DNA of 64,000 nt, taken from positions 5,695-69,694 of the forward strand of contig NZ_JBJGDW010000016.1 in NCBI RefSeq assembly GCF_045062605.1, written 5' to 3'. The stretch is from Deinococcus sp045062605 (GTDB taxonomy: Bacteria > Deinococcota > Deinococci > Deinococcales > Deinococcaceae). The translations under genes were made by a program, and so were the position numbers. Within the stretch, counting starts at the first letter, position 1. Every line of letters starts with the position of its first letter. This document shows, piece by piece, positions 48,623 to 58,683 of the stretch. The notes beneath the pieces are model-generated. The model worked only from the letters and a program-made list of their open reading frames with translations, was not told the origin of the DNA and searched no databases.

Positions 48623-49678
48623 TCAGCGCGAAATAGCCCCCTCCAGTAGCCGGTCAAGCTCGGCCCCGTCCAGATCACGCCCAATAAACACAATCTCGCT
48701 GAAGGCCTCGGCGGGGTCATGCCACTCCCCCGCTCCTTCCAGCGCCAGTTGCCGCCCGGTGTGGTTCCACAGGGTTGCCACGCCGTCGCCCAGATTGACC
48801 CAGCCCTTGCTGCGAATCACGTTTCGGGGCAGACCTCCCACCAGCACCTTTTGCAGGGCCGCCGAATCGAAGGGCTGGGCCGCGCGGTAGATGTGGGTGC
48901 CCAGGCCGTAGGTCTCGCTCTCGGGGGTGTGTTCCTTTTCCAGTTCGGCCATCCAGGCGTCCATCTGGCTGGCCTGCTCAAAGTCGAACAGACCCACATC
49001 TAGCACGTCCTCCACCGCCACCTGACCCTGCCGGGCGTCCAGCACGCGGGCGCGGGGGTTGGTGATCCCCACCAGTTCGCGCAGTTGCTGCACGTCGTCC
49101 GGGGCAGCCAGATCGGTTTTGTTCAGCACCACGATGTCGGCAAATTCGAGCTGCTCGGCCAGCAGTTCCCCGAAGCCCCGCTCGAAGTCGTCGCCGGGAA
49201 TGCTGTCCTGTCGGTTCCACAGGTCAAAGAACTGGGCGCTGTCCACCACCGTCACCATCGCGTCCACATGCACCCGCCCCAGCAGGTTGGGAATGGCCGC
49301 CTGACCGGGTTCGGGTTCGATCTCCAGTTCTTCAGGGGTCAGGCAGAAGCTCTGGGCGATGGGCAGTGGCTCACCGATTCCGGTGGATTCGATCAGGATG
49401 GCGTCCAGCGTGCGGGTGTCCAGCAGGTCTTCCACGGCCAGCAGCAGATCGCCGCGCAGCGTGCAGCAGATGCAGCCGTTGGACAGCTCAATCGTCTGCT
49501 CGTCGGTCTTGACCACCAGACTGGCGTCGATGTTGACTGCGCCAAATTCATTGACGATCACAGCGATTTTCTTGCCGCCGGACTGGCGGATCAGGTGGTT
49601 GAGCAGCGTGGTCTTGCCCGCGCCCAGAAAACCGCACAGCACGGTGATGGGCACAGATGGAGAGGCAGGGAAGGTCAT
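48623..49678 (-). CDS. COG0523 (CobW/ZNG-type) metal-chaperone GTPase
   Basis: 351 residues from the ATG at 49678. P-loop CGFLGAGKT at residues 15-23, metal site GCICC (C69, C71, C72), ESTGIGEPLPIAQ switch region, and NKTDL for guanine recognition. The C-terminal CobW_C domain includes VLVGGLPRNVIRSKGWV. Such proteins hand over zinc or cobalt. The zinc genes downstream favour zinc. A TATCAT hexamer 9 nt upstream suggests leaderless transcription from a palindrome-containing region. Confidence 0.92.
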   Translation of the reverse strand: MTFPASPSVPITVLCGFLGAGKTTLLNHLIRQSGGKKIAVIVNEFGAVNIDASLVVKTDEQTIELSNGCICCTLRGDLLLAVEDLLDTRTLDAILIESTGIGEPLPIAQSFCLTPEELEIEPEPGQAAIPNLLGRVHVDAMVTVVDSAQFFDLWNRQDSIPGDDFERGFGELLAEQLEFADIVVLNKTDLAAPDDVQQLRELVGITNPRARVLDARQGQVAVEDVLDVGLFDFEQASQMDAWMAELEKEHTPESETYGLGTHIYRAAQPFDSAALQKVLVGGLPRNVIRSKGWVNLGDGVATLWNHTGRQLALEGAGEWHDPAEAFSEIVFIGRDLDGAELDRLLEGAISR

Positions 49679-49687
49679 CGATTGGTA

Positions 49688-49704
49688 ATGATATACTATT
49701 ATCA
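49688..49704. promoter_or_regulatory. Divergent promoter palindrome of the zinc locus
   Basis: TGATATACTATTATCA (49689-49704) has TGATA/TATCA arms, resembling an A/T-rich Fur/Zur-type site. The -10 candidates of both divergent genes (TATTAT on plus at 49697, TATCAT on minus at 49693-49688) lie inside or at the edge of it. A bound Fur-family repressor would block both. Confidence 0.55.
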
Positions 49705-49709
49705 ATAAC

Positions 49710-50147
49710 ATGACAAGCATTGATCTGCGGCCCCCCTGCCCCCTGACCGTCCAGTTCTGGCTGCTGGGTCTGGACGCCCGGCAGGGACACCTGCTGTTGC
49801 GCGGTTTTCGGAAACGTCCAGCGTCCCAGGGCAGCAGCACCTATGTTCTGGACCACCTGAGCCTGCACAGTTCCGGCCTGTCTTTTCGGCAGGAATCAGA
49901 CCTGTTGCAGTTCAACCGGCGCACCCGGAGTTACACCCTGAATGGACGGCCCATTCCCGCAAAATTTGCCCGGCAGGTCCTGCGGCCCGCCCTGCAAGCC
50001 CATGAGGACTGGACTGCGCGGCGCTTTGGCCCCGGCTACCGTCAGGCACAGTTCAGCGCCCAGCGTCCGCCGCGCGTGGTGTTTCGCTCGCTGGAAAGCT
50101 GGCGGCAGTACATCCCCCCGGCGGCCTTTGGGCTGTCCATGCTTTAA
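49710..50147 (+). CDS. Unknown protein divergent from the zinc GTPase
   Basis: 145 residues. N-terminus FWLLGLDARQGHLLLRGFRK and a basic middle part (KFARQVLRPALQAHEDWTARRFG). No signal peptide, membrane helix, or known motif; a single Cys near residue 10. TATTAT ends 7 nt before the ATG with no ribosome site, so it is probably leaderless and shares the palindrome with the GTPase gene. Co-regulation with zinc genes is inferred. Confidence 0.7.
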   Translation: MTSIDLRPPCPLTVQFWLLGLDARQGHLLLRGFRKRPASQGSSTYVLDHLSLHSSGLSFRQESDLLQFNRRTRSYTLNGRPIPAKFARQVLRPALQAHEDWTARRFGPGYRQAQFSAQRPPRVVFRSLESWRQYIPPAAFGLSML

Positions 50148-50192
50148 AAAGTAAACTGTGCGTGCTTAACCAACTTCTCTGGTGGGCAGTGG

Positions 50193-50198
50193 TACGCT
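50193..50198 (+). promoter_or_regulatory. -10 hexamer of trxB (leaderless start)
   Basis: TACGCT ends 6 nt before the ATG at 50205. No ribosome-binding motif is present. Confidence 0.5.
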
Positions 50199-50204
50199 TT
50201 TCTC

Positions 50205-51182
<978 letters not shown>

Positions 51183-51202
51183 ACTTCATGGCTCGGGTGG
51201 GT

Positions 51203-51240
51203 GGGAGGCGGCTGATCGGGCTGGCCTCCCGCTCTTTTCT
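51203..51240 (+). terminator. Terminator of trxB
   Basis: GGGAGGC (51203-51209) pairs with GCCTCCC (51224-51230), followed by GCTCTTTTCTT. Confidence 0.75.
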
Positions 51241-51265
51241 TGCGATTCCACGAGCTGCTTTCCAC

Positions 51266-51271
51266 TATCCT
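51266..51271 (+). promoter_or_regulatory. -10 hexamer of the HD-domain gene (leaderless start)
   Basis: TATCCT ends 7 nt before the ATG at 51279, which decides this start over an earlier in-frame one. Confidence 0.5.
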
Positions 51272-51278
51272 GATTCCC

Positions 51279-51794
51279 ATGAAACCCCTGCGCCTGTCTG
51301 ACCGCATAGGCCGCAAAGCGCTGGGTTACGCGGCCAAGGTGCGGCGGCTGGCGCGCAGTGTGCGGGCCGTGGATGCCCACCCGGACGACGCCTGGGCGCT
51401 GACCCACCTGACGCCCGGCGAGGCGCGGGTCTACGCGGGCATGGACCCCCGTGACCGCGAACACGCCTGCCGCGTGACCCTGCACCTGCTGCGCGAGCAT
51501 CCGGGCGCGGCCCCTGAATTGGTGGCCGCCGCCCTGCTGCACGACTGCGGCAAGAGCATCCGCCCGTACCGCGTGACCGAGCGCGTGCTGATGGGGCTGG
51601 TGCCCACCCGGCTGGCGCGCTGGCTGCCACCTGTGGGGGCGCTGGGTATCCGCGCGCAGCACCCGGAACTGGGGGCTACGCTGCTGACCCACGCCAGGGC
51701 CAGGGCGCGGGTGGTCCGGCTGGTGGCCCTGCACCACCAACCCGGCAGTGAGCCGGACGCGGCCCTGCTGCACCACTACGACGATCAGGAATAA
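51279..51794 (+). CDS. HD-domain phosphohydrolase-like protein
   Basis: 171 residues. The HD signature is AAALLHDCGKSIRPYRV near residues 85-101. Upstream REHACRVTLHLLREHP and later HPELGATLLTHARA and VALHHQP give the remaining His/Asp metal ligands. It may hydrolyse a nucleotide or related phosphate. No sensor domain is attached. Substrate unknown. Confidence 0.88.
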   Translation: MKPLRLSDRIGRKALGYAAKVRRLARSVRAVDAHPDDAWALTHLTPGEARVYAGMDPRDREHACRVTLHLLREHPGAAPELVAAALLHDCGKSIRPYRVTERVLMGLVPTRLARWLPPVGALGIRAQHPELGATLLTHARARARVVRLVALHHQPGSEPDAALLHHYDDQE

Positions 51795-51809
51795 ATTCTG
51801 GGAAGAGCT

Positions 51810-52307
51810 TTAGCGGATCAGCGGTTTTGAAACGACGTTCTGGCTCCGGGCGTCGCGCAGCCAGTAGGTCTTGCCGCCCGCGTCCCGAAGTTGGGCGATC
51901 ACACGCACGTCCTCGCCCGCCGTGAAGCCGTTTGCGCTGCCACTGCCCCACGCACACACCTGCGTGAAGCAGTTGCTGGCCCCCGAGAAATCGCTGAGCC
52001 GGGGCGATTGCCACAGTCCCGCTCCGGTGAAGACGTAAATGCCTGTGACTTTCAGGGGATCAGTCGCGGCTGGGCTACCCGTCACGGCACTGGCCGCCAC
52101 ATTGACGCGCACGCTGAAGCGGTCTGCCTCCCGGACCAGTTGCGGGGCCGCCGTGAGACCCAGCAGTCGCCCGCCCAGATTCAGGGTGGTGGGGGCGCTC
52201 AGCAGGTCCCCGGCCAGCGGTGTGGGCGCGTTCCCCAGCGAACCGCAGCCCGCCAGTCCCAGACCGCACAGCATCATTCCGATTCGCGTCAGTCCGGGTG
52301 GTCTCAT
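51810..52307 (-). CDS. Small lipoprotein
   Basis: 165 residues from the ATG at 52307. Signal peptide RIGMMLCGLGLAGCGSLG contains the lipobox LAGC. The rest is beta-rich (TLNLGGRLLGLTAAPQLVREADRF, VYVFTGAGLWQ, GEDVRVIAQL) with two further Cys in NCFTQVCAWG. No family recognised. TATGAT lies 6 nt before the ATG, which supports this start over 52361. Predicted to be anchored outside the cytoplasm. Confidence 0.75.
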   Translation of the reverse strand: MRPPGLTRIGMMLCGLGLAGCGSLGNAPTPLAGDLLSAPTTLNLGGRLLGLTAAPQLVREADRFSVRVNVAASAVTGSPAATDPLKVTGIYVFTGAGLWQSPRLSDFSGASNCFTQVCAWGSGSANGFTAGEDVRVIAQLRDAGGKTYWLRDARSQNVVSKPLIR

Positions 52308-52407
52308 GCCCGCATCATAAGGGAAGCCCGCTGATCTGACGCTTACAAAAGCCCCCGGCACAGAAGCTCACTGTGCAGAAGCCTGCTCGGACCAGATCCC
52401 AGTCGGC

Positions 52408-53550
<1,143 letters not shown>

Positions 53551-53655
53551 TTGAAGATTAGCCTAGAGCATCTGACCCGGTCTGTCTGGGGGATGCAAAC
53601 CACTGTCTCCCGCCGGTCCGCCAGCACAGCCCCAGCGTCACAGGCCCGTCAGCAC

Positions 53656-53694
53656 ACAAAAAATCTGCGGAAGCCGCTAAGAGCTTCCGCAGAT
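53656..53694 (-). terminator. Terminator of the tRNA-Pro transcript
   Basis: Perfect 12-bp stem ATCTGCGGAAGC/GCTTCCGCAGAT with an 8-nt loop, followed on the minus strand by a run of six T (as A at 53658-53663). A textbook intrinsic terminator. Confidence 0.9.
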
Positions 53695-53722
53695 CTGATC
53701 AGGAGGGACCCTGTGAACTCGA

Positions 53723-53802
<80 letters not shown>

Positions 53803-53894
53803 ATTCCCAGCCTCAGAACTATAAGTGTTCAGAGGGCATCGGTCAAGGGTATGTATCAAGCGCCGCCGGGACCCCCACAGCGGGGAGACGGAAT

Positions 53895-56330
53895 CTAGGA
53901 CGGTGTGACTGGAATGGAATCGGGCAGATGCGCAGGCACTCTGCCCAAGCAGTCTGCTGTTTTTGCCGCGTTCTGCGGGTGGCCCAGCCAGAATCCCTGG
54001 CTGTAGGCGCATCCCAGGTCGGTCACTGCTGCCCACTGCGCGCGGGTTTCGATGCCCTCGGCCACCACGCTCAGGCCCAGTGCCCCGGCCAGGGCAGTGA
54101 TGGCCCCCACGGTGCGGCGGGCCTGTGGCTGCCCGTCCAGCGGGCCGTCCAGCGCGCCAATCAGGCTGTGGTCCAGCTTGAGAACCCCCAGAGGCAGCTT
54201 CAGCAGCGGCGACAGGGCCGAAGTCTGCACGCCGAAGCCGGACAGGGACCACTGGATACCCTGTGCCTGAAGCGCGTGCATCATGTCGGCAGCGTGGGCC
54301 TCGCAGCCGCTCAGCAGGGTTCCGGTGACTTCGAGTTCTAGGGCCGCGCCCGTCAGGCCATACCGCGCGAGGGCCGCCTCCACCGTCTGGGCGAAAGTCG
54401 CGCTCCTGAATTGGGCGGGGAAGATGTTCACGGCCATGCGTAACCCACCGTGCCCCGCCGCGTGCCAGCGCGCCAGTTGGGCGCAGGCCTCGTTCAGCAC
54501 CCAATCGCCCAGTTCCCCGTTACGCAGTTCCCCGTCCAGCCCGCCTTCGTGGATCACCGGCAGAAACTGGCCGGGGGAGAGTAGACCCAGTTCGGGGCTG
54601 TCCCAGCGCAGCAGCGCCTCCAGCGCCACGACCTGCCGCGCCACGTCATAGATGGGCTGGTAGTACAGCCTGAACTCGCCGCGTTTCAGTGCGCCGCGCA
54701 GCCGGTCTTCCAGCTCAATGCGCGAACGCAGGGCCTGGGTGGTCTGGGGCACAAAGACGCGCGCCGCGCCCTTGCCCGAGTGCTTGGCCTCGTACATCGC
54801 GACGTCGGCGTGCATGTACAGGCTCTCGGCATCCCGGCCACTGTCCGGGTAGACGCTGACCCCCACCGAGGCGCTGATCCTCACCGGGCGGCCCCCCAGG
54901 TCAAAGGGCGGGGCGAACAGGTCCAGTACCTGCTGGGCGCGGGCCTGCGGCGGCCCAGAGGTCAGCACCATGAATTCGTCGCCGCCCAGCCGGGCCGTGA
55001 ATTCGCCGGGCCGCAGCGCGCCGCGCAGCCGGGCTGCCACCTTGATCAGGAGCTGGTCTCCCACCGTATGCCCCAGCGTGTCGTTGACCTCCTTGAAGCC
55101 GTCCAGATCCAGAAACAGAACGGCCAGCGCAGGGGCTGTCTGTCCCGCCTGTTTCTGCTGTTCTACCGCCTCGCCCAGCGCGCTCAGGAATCCGGCGCGG
55201 TTGGGCAAGCCCGTCAGCGAATCGTGCTGGGCCTGCCAGGCCAGTTCGCGGGCGCGGGCCTCCAGTTGAGCGCGGCCCCGCTCGACCTCGGCGGTGCGGG
55301 CTACCACCCGGTGTTCCAGGCTGGCGTTCAGGGCAGCCAGTTGTGCAGTCAGGACCGCATTGTCCCGCAGGGCCGCGATCTGGCGGGCAGCCACCAGCAA
55401 CGTCACGCCCGCCGTGCCCCACAGCGCGCCGTGGGCCGCCAGCGTGACCTCGCCGTGGGTGGTCAGCGTCAGGGCGAAGCAGGCCGCCAGACCCAGGTAA
55501 GGGGTCAGCGCGTACAGGGGCCGGGTGATCTGGGAGGTGACGTGCGCCACGGCTGTCAGCGAAGGCCCCAGCGGCGCGGCGCGGCCCGAGTTCCAGGCTG
55601 CCACGGCAAAAAGCAGCGCGCCGCAGGTCCACAGCAGTTCCTCGGGGGTTCCCGACGTGAAACCGCCATTGGCATCAATGGAAAGATACAGCGTATCCCC
55701 AATCACGAAAGTCGTGAGACCCAGCGCCAGCAGGCTTTCTTTTAATTTGATGTGGTCTTGGCGTCTGATGACGGTCAGCAGCAGTCCCAGCGCACACAGT
55801 CCCAGGACTGGATACGCCAGGTTCACCAGGATGCCGATCAGGTTTGCCTGCACCGCGCCCAGCAGCGAGGCCAGCGCGCCGTACCACAGCAGCACGCCCA
55901 GCGAACCCACCACGATCCCGACATCCAGGGTCAGTCGCCACGCCTCGGCCTGCCGCAGCGGCTGGCGCGGCAGGGCCAGACAGGCCCGGATGAACAGCAC
56001 GTAGAACCCCAGGTAAAGCGCGTCCAGCACCGATGGAGAAGGGACGGACCCGCCGCGCCACTCCAGCAGGGCATACAGGGTATCGCTCACGGCATAGAGG
56101 CCCAGCGCCAGCGTCATCCAGCGCCACGGTGGGGCCGTTTCTGGGGTGCTGCGCGCCGCGCACCAGCAGGTCAGGGCCGAGGTATACAGCACGCCCAGCG
56201 AGAAGGTCTGCACCAGCCAGTCCGCGTCTGCTCCGCGTGGGTGTAGCGCCACCCAGCCCAGGTGGCCCAGCGCGAGGGCGATGGTCGCCAGCAGGGCCAC
56301 GTTCAGTCCTCGCCGGTCTGCTGGTTTCAA
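53895..56330 (-). CDS. Membrane-bound diguanylate cyclase with a degenerate EAL domain
   Basis: 811 residues from a TTG at 56330 (ATG at 56375 is an alternative). About nine membrane helices occupy residues 10-310, followed by a coiled coil (LEHRVVARTAEVERGRAQL). The GGDEF domain is intact: DLDGFKEVNDTLGH and RLGGDEFMVL. The EAL part has EALLRW, NIFPAQF, LKLDHSL and VVAEGIET, but the DDFG metal motif is replaced by SGFG and the ELTES motif by LEVTG. c-di-GMP synthesis is expected, with little or no hydrolysis. Confidence 0.9.
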   Translation of the reverse strand: MKPADRRGLNVALLATIALALGHLGWVALHPRGADADWLVQTFSLGVLYTSALTCWCAARSTPETAPPWRWMTLALGLYAVSDTLYALLEWRGGSVPSPSVLDALYLGFYVLFIRACLALPRQPLRQAEAWRLTLDVGIVVGSLGVLLWYGALASLLGAVQANLIGILVNLAYPVLGLCALGLLLTVIRRQDHIKLKESLLALGLTTFVIGDTLYLSIDANGGFTSGTPEELLWTCGALLFAVAAWNSGRAAPLGPSLTAVAHVTSQITRPLYALTPYLGLAACFALTLTTHGEVTLAAHGALWGTAGVTLLVAARQIAALRDNAVLTAQLAALNASLEHRVVARTAEVERGRAQLEARARELAWQAQHDSLTGLPNRAGFLSALGEAVEQQKQAGQTAPALAVLFLDLDGFKEVNDTLGHTVGDQLLIKVAARLRGALRPGEFTARLGGDEFMVLTSGPPQARAQQVLDLFAPPFDLGGRPVRISASVGVSVYPDSGRDAESLYMHADVAMYEAKHSGKGAARVFVPQTTQALRSRIELEDRLRGALKRGEFRLYYQPIYDVARQVVALEALLRWDSPELGLLSPGQFLPVIHEGGLDGELRNGELGDWVLNEACAQLARWHAAGHGGLRMAVNIFPAQFRSATFAQTVEAALARYGLTGAALELEVTGTLLSGCEAHAADMMHALQAQGIQWSLSGFGVQTSALSPLLKLPLGVLKLDHSLIGALDGPLDGQPQARRTVGAITALAGALGLSVVAEGIETRAQWAAVTDLGCAYSQGFWLGHPQNAAKTADCLGRVPAHLPDSIPVTPS

Positions 56331-56596
56331 GTGTCTCTCACCCCTCTCTTTACAGCCCGCAGGCCCGGACACCATCCGGCAGTGCGGCCAGCGGTGCGGG
56401 CTGTCGCGACCAGAAGTGATGTGGCCTGAACATAGGCTCTCAGTCTAGGCCGTGTGGTGTCACCACTTTCTTGCCTGGAGCCTGCTGGGAGCGAGAATGT
56501 TCATCTTCTCATCGTCAGGCCATTTGTGTGGACGGCCTGAACCGTGGCATGGCAGATGGGGCGAGCTGCACTCCTATTGTCTTTCGGCCTGCCGTC

Positions 56597-56602
56597 TATC
56601 AT
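56597..56602 (+). promoter_or_regulatory. -10 hexamer of the TPR gene (leaderless start)
   Basis: TATCAT ends 7 nt before the ATG at 56610. This selects that ATG rather than the one at 56601, which overlaps the hexamer. Confidence 0.5.
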
Positions 56603-56609
56603 GGTTCAG

Positions 56610-57401
56610 ATGGACGTCATCCAACCCTATCTTCCCGTGATTTTCAATGTGCTGCGCGTGCTGGCGGTGGTGGGTCTGGTCCACGCCATCGTGACCCGGC
56701 AGCAGATTTTCTGGATGTTCCTGCTGGGGTTCGGGGCGCTGCTGGGCAGCATCTTCGGCATGCTGGGGGCGCTGGCCTATACCTTTCTGGTCCTGATCCC
56801 GGCCCTGCGCGGCAGCGGGCGCGTGGCCGGGCAGGCGGTCTCACGCGGTGTGGAGGCCCTCAAGCCGCTGGACACCCGCATCCGCGAGTCCCAGGCGCAG
56901 TTGGACGAGAGCGATACGCTGGCCAACCGCGCGGGTCTGGCCGCCCTGCTGGCCCGCGCCGGGCGCAGGGACGAGGCCCAGGCCACCCTTGACCCACTGC
57001 TCCGGGGGATCTATGCCGACGATCCGGTGGTCCTGCTGACCAGCGCCGAACTGGATCTGGCGCGCGGCAATCCTGCCGGGGCCGAGGGCCGCCTGAACGC
57101 CGTGGACCTCAAGACCAGCGCCGCCACCCGCACCCGCGCCCTGACCCTGCTGGCCCAGGCCCAGGAAACGCAGGGCAAGCCCCAGGCCGACGCCACCTAC
57201 AGAGACGCCCTGACCGCCGCCACCACCGAGGAACCCCGCGCCCGTTACGCCGCCTATCTGGTGAAACAGGGCCGCGCTGCCGAGGCGCAGACGGTGCTGG
57301 ACGCCATCGCCAAGACCGAGAGCCGCGCCACCGCCCTCTACCGCCGCCAGGAACGCGAGTGGTTCGATCTGGCGTCCGGGCTAAGGCGCGAGCTGAAGTG
57401 A
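56610..57401 (+). CDS. Membrane-anchored TPR-like protein
   Basis: 263 residues. Two membrane helices at residues 8-55 (NVLRVLAVVGLVHAI and FWMFLLGFGALLGSIFG) precede a helical repeat domain with TPR-like pairs (LAALLARAGRRDEAQATLDPLL, SAELDLARGNPAGAEGRL, AAYLVKQGRAAEAQTVLDAI). No enzyme motif. It is likely a protein-protein scaffold at the membrane. The next gene overlaps the stop by 4 bp. Confidence 0.8.
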   Translation: MDVIQPYLPVIFNVLRVLAVVGLVHAIVTRQQIFWMFLLGFGALLGSIFGMLGALAYTFLVLIPALRGSGRVAGQAVSRGVEALKPLDTRIRESQAQLDESDTLANRAGLAALLARAGRRDEAQATLDPLLRGIYADDPVVLLTSAELDLARGNPAGAEGRLNAVDLKTSAATRTRALTLLAQAQETQGKPQADATYRDALTAATTEEPRARYAAYLVKQGRAAEAQTVLDAIAKTESRATALYRRQEREWFDLASGLRRELK

Positions 57402-57727
57402 AAGTGCGGCGGCTGTTGCTGACCCTGATGCTGGCTGTAGCCTGCACGCTGCTCAGCCTGTTTGCCAACCGTGTTGTCTACCGCCTGACGGAGCCGTGTT
57501 CGCCGGGAGCCACCTGCGCCGCGCCTATGCAGGAAGCAGGCTGGCCGCTGGCCTTCTCTCTTCAGGCCGTGGCAGGCCAGGAAGAGGCTGCGGCCAGGGT
57601 TGATCCGGCGCAGCTCGGCTGGCAGACCGCTCCATTTGCAGTCAATGTGCTGCTCTATGGCTTGTTACTGTTACTGCTGGCCCGCATGCTGCCTTCACTG
57701 AAGCGGACAGAGGCCAGATCATCTTGA
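57398..57727 (+). CDS. Small membrane protein, coupled to the TPR gene
   Basis: 109 residues from GTG at 57398, overlapping the TPR stop (GTGA). Two hydrophobic helices: LLLTLMLAVACTLLSLFANRVVY at the N-terminus and NVLLYGLLLLLLARML near the C-terminus. A short exposed segment with two Cys (EPCSPGATCAAP) could form a disulfide outside. Function unknown; coupling suggests that it works with the TPR protein. Confidence 0.7.
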   Translation: MKVRRLLLTLMLAVACTLLSLFANRVVYRLTEPCSPGATCAAPMQEAGWPLAFSLQAVAGQEEAAARVDPAQLGWQTAPFAVNVLLYGLLLLLLARMLPSLKRTEARSS

Positions 57728-57743
57728 CATCGCTAAGCCATTG

Positions 57744-57790
57744 ATACTATCCGGGTGATATTGACTTGATGGATTCTACCCGGATAGTAT
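57744..57790 (+). promoter_or_regulatory. 13-bp inverted-repeat operator over the DUF2239 promoter
   Basis: ATACTATCCGGGT (57744-57756) and ACCCGGATAGTAT (57778-57790) are perfect inverted copies separated by 21 bp. The right arm contains TAGTAT, the -10 candidate that ends 6 nt before the ATG at 57797. A repressor dimer or tetramer on these arms would block the leaderless promoter. Confidence 0.7.
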
Positions 57791-57796
57791 TTCTAT

Positions 57797-58360
57797 ATGA
57801 CTGACCCGCCGACACTGACCATTTTCCAGGGCCATGAACGCCTGCTCACCGCACCACTTCAGGACGTGCTGACCTTCCTCAAGTCCAGGGAACGGGCCAC
57901 CTCTCAACCCCTCCTGACCTTTGACGATCAGACCGGGCGGCAAACAGACTTTGACCTGCGCGGCAGTCTGGAAGACGTGATGGAGCGTTACGCCGCCGCA
58001 CCTGCTAAAGCTGGGCCGGGCCGCCCCAGACTGGGCGTGGTGGCCCGCGAGGTCACGCTGTTGCCCCGGCATTGGGAGTGGCTGGAGGGCCAGCGCGGCG
58101 GAGCCTCGGCGGCGCTACGGCGGCTGATCGACGAGGCGCGTAAGGCGGACCCGGACGGTGAATGCCGCCGTCAGGCCCAGACGGCCACAGACCGCTTTCT
58201 GGGTGTGATCGGCGGTGATCTGCCCGGCTACGAGGACGCCACCCGCGCTCTCTATGCGGGCGACGGCTCGGCGTTCGCGGCCCAGTTGCAGAACTGGCCG
58301 GAAGACATCCGCACTCACGCGCTGTATCTGGCCTCTCCCGCTTTCGTAGAAAAAGCATGA
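57797..58360 (+). CDS. DUF2239-family protein
   Basis: 187 residues. The pattern FQGHERLLTAPLQDVLTFLKSR, FDDQTGRQTDFDLRGS and GRPRLGVVAREVTLLPRHWEWLEGQRGGASAALRRLIDEAR (read in parts) matches DUF2239. The C-terminal segment resembles a nucleic-acid-binding ribbon-helix region. No catalytic residues known. Leaderless promoter inside an inverted repeat. First gene of a three-gene overlapping operon. Confidence 0.85.
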   Translation: MTDPPTLTIFQGHERLLTAPLQDVLTFLKSRERATSQPLLTFDDQTGRQTDFDLRGSLEDVMERYAAAPAKAGPGRPRLGVVAREVTLLPRHWEWLEGQRGGASAALRRLIDEARKADPDGECRRQAQTATDRFLGVIGGDLPGYEDATRALYAGDGSAFAAQLQNWPEDIRTHALYLASPAFVEKA

Positions 58361-58683
58361 CTGCGCCGCGCCAGTACAAAGACTTCACGCCGCGCATGGG
58401 GATCTACCGCGTAACGCACACGCCCAGCGGACGCATCCTGCTCGGCCAGAGTCTCCATCTGGACGGGATGCTCAACCGCATTCGCTTTCAGCTTCAGAAC
58501 GGCCTGCACCCGAACAGGGTCATGCAGGCCGACTGGCAGACCGACGGCCCCGACGCTTTCATGTTTGAGGTTCTGGACGAGATCGAGCCAAAAAATCCCG
58601 GCGACGAACCGGTGGACGATCTCAAGGAGTTGCTGACGCTATGGCAGGAGAAACTGAACCTTCCCCCCACGCAGCGGTACTAG
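58357..58683 (+). CDS. GIY-YIG nuclease-like protein
   Basis: 108 residues. MGIYRVTHTPSGRILLGQSLHLDGMLNRIRFQL aligns with the GIY-YIG core: GIY is intact but the YIG is LLG, and R near 41 and E near 71 (FEVLDEIEP) occupy the catalytic Arg and Glu positions. Could be a degenerate or specialised nuclease. Start overlaps the DUF2239 stop (ATGA). Confidence 0.8.
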   Translation: MTAPRQYKDFTPRMGIYRVTHTPSGRILLGQSLHLDGMLNRIRFQLQNGLHPNRVMQADWQTDGPDAFMFEVLDEIEPKNPGDEPVDDLKELLTLWQEKLNLPPTQRY

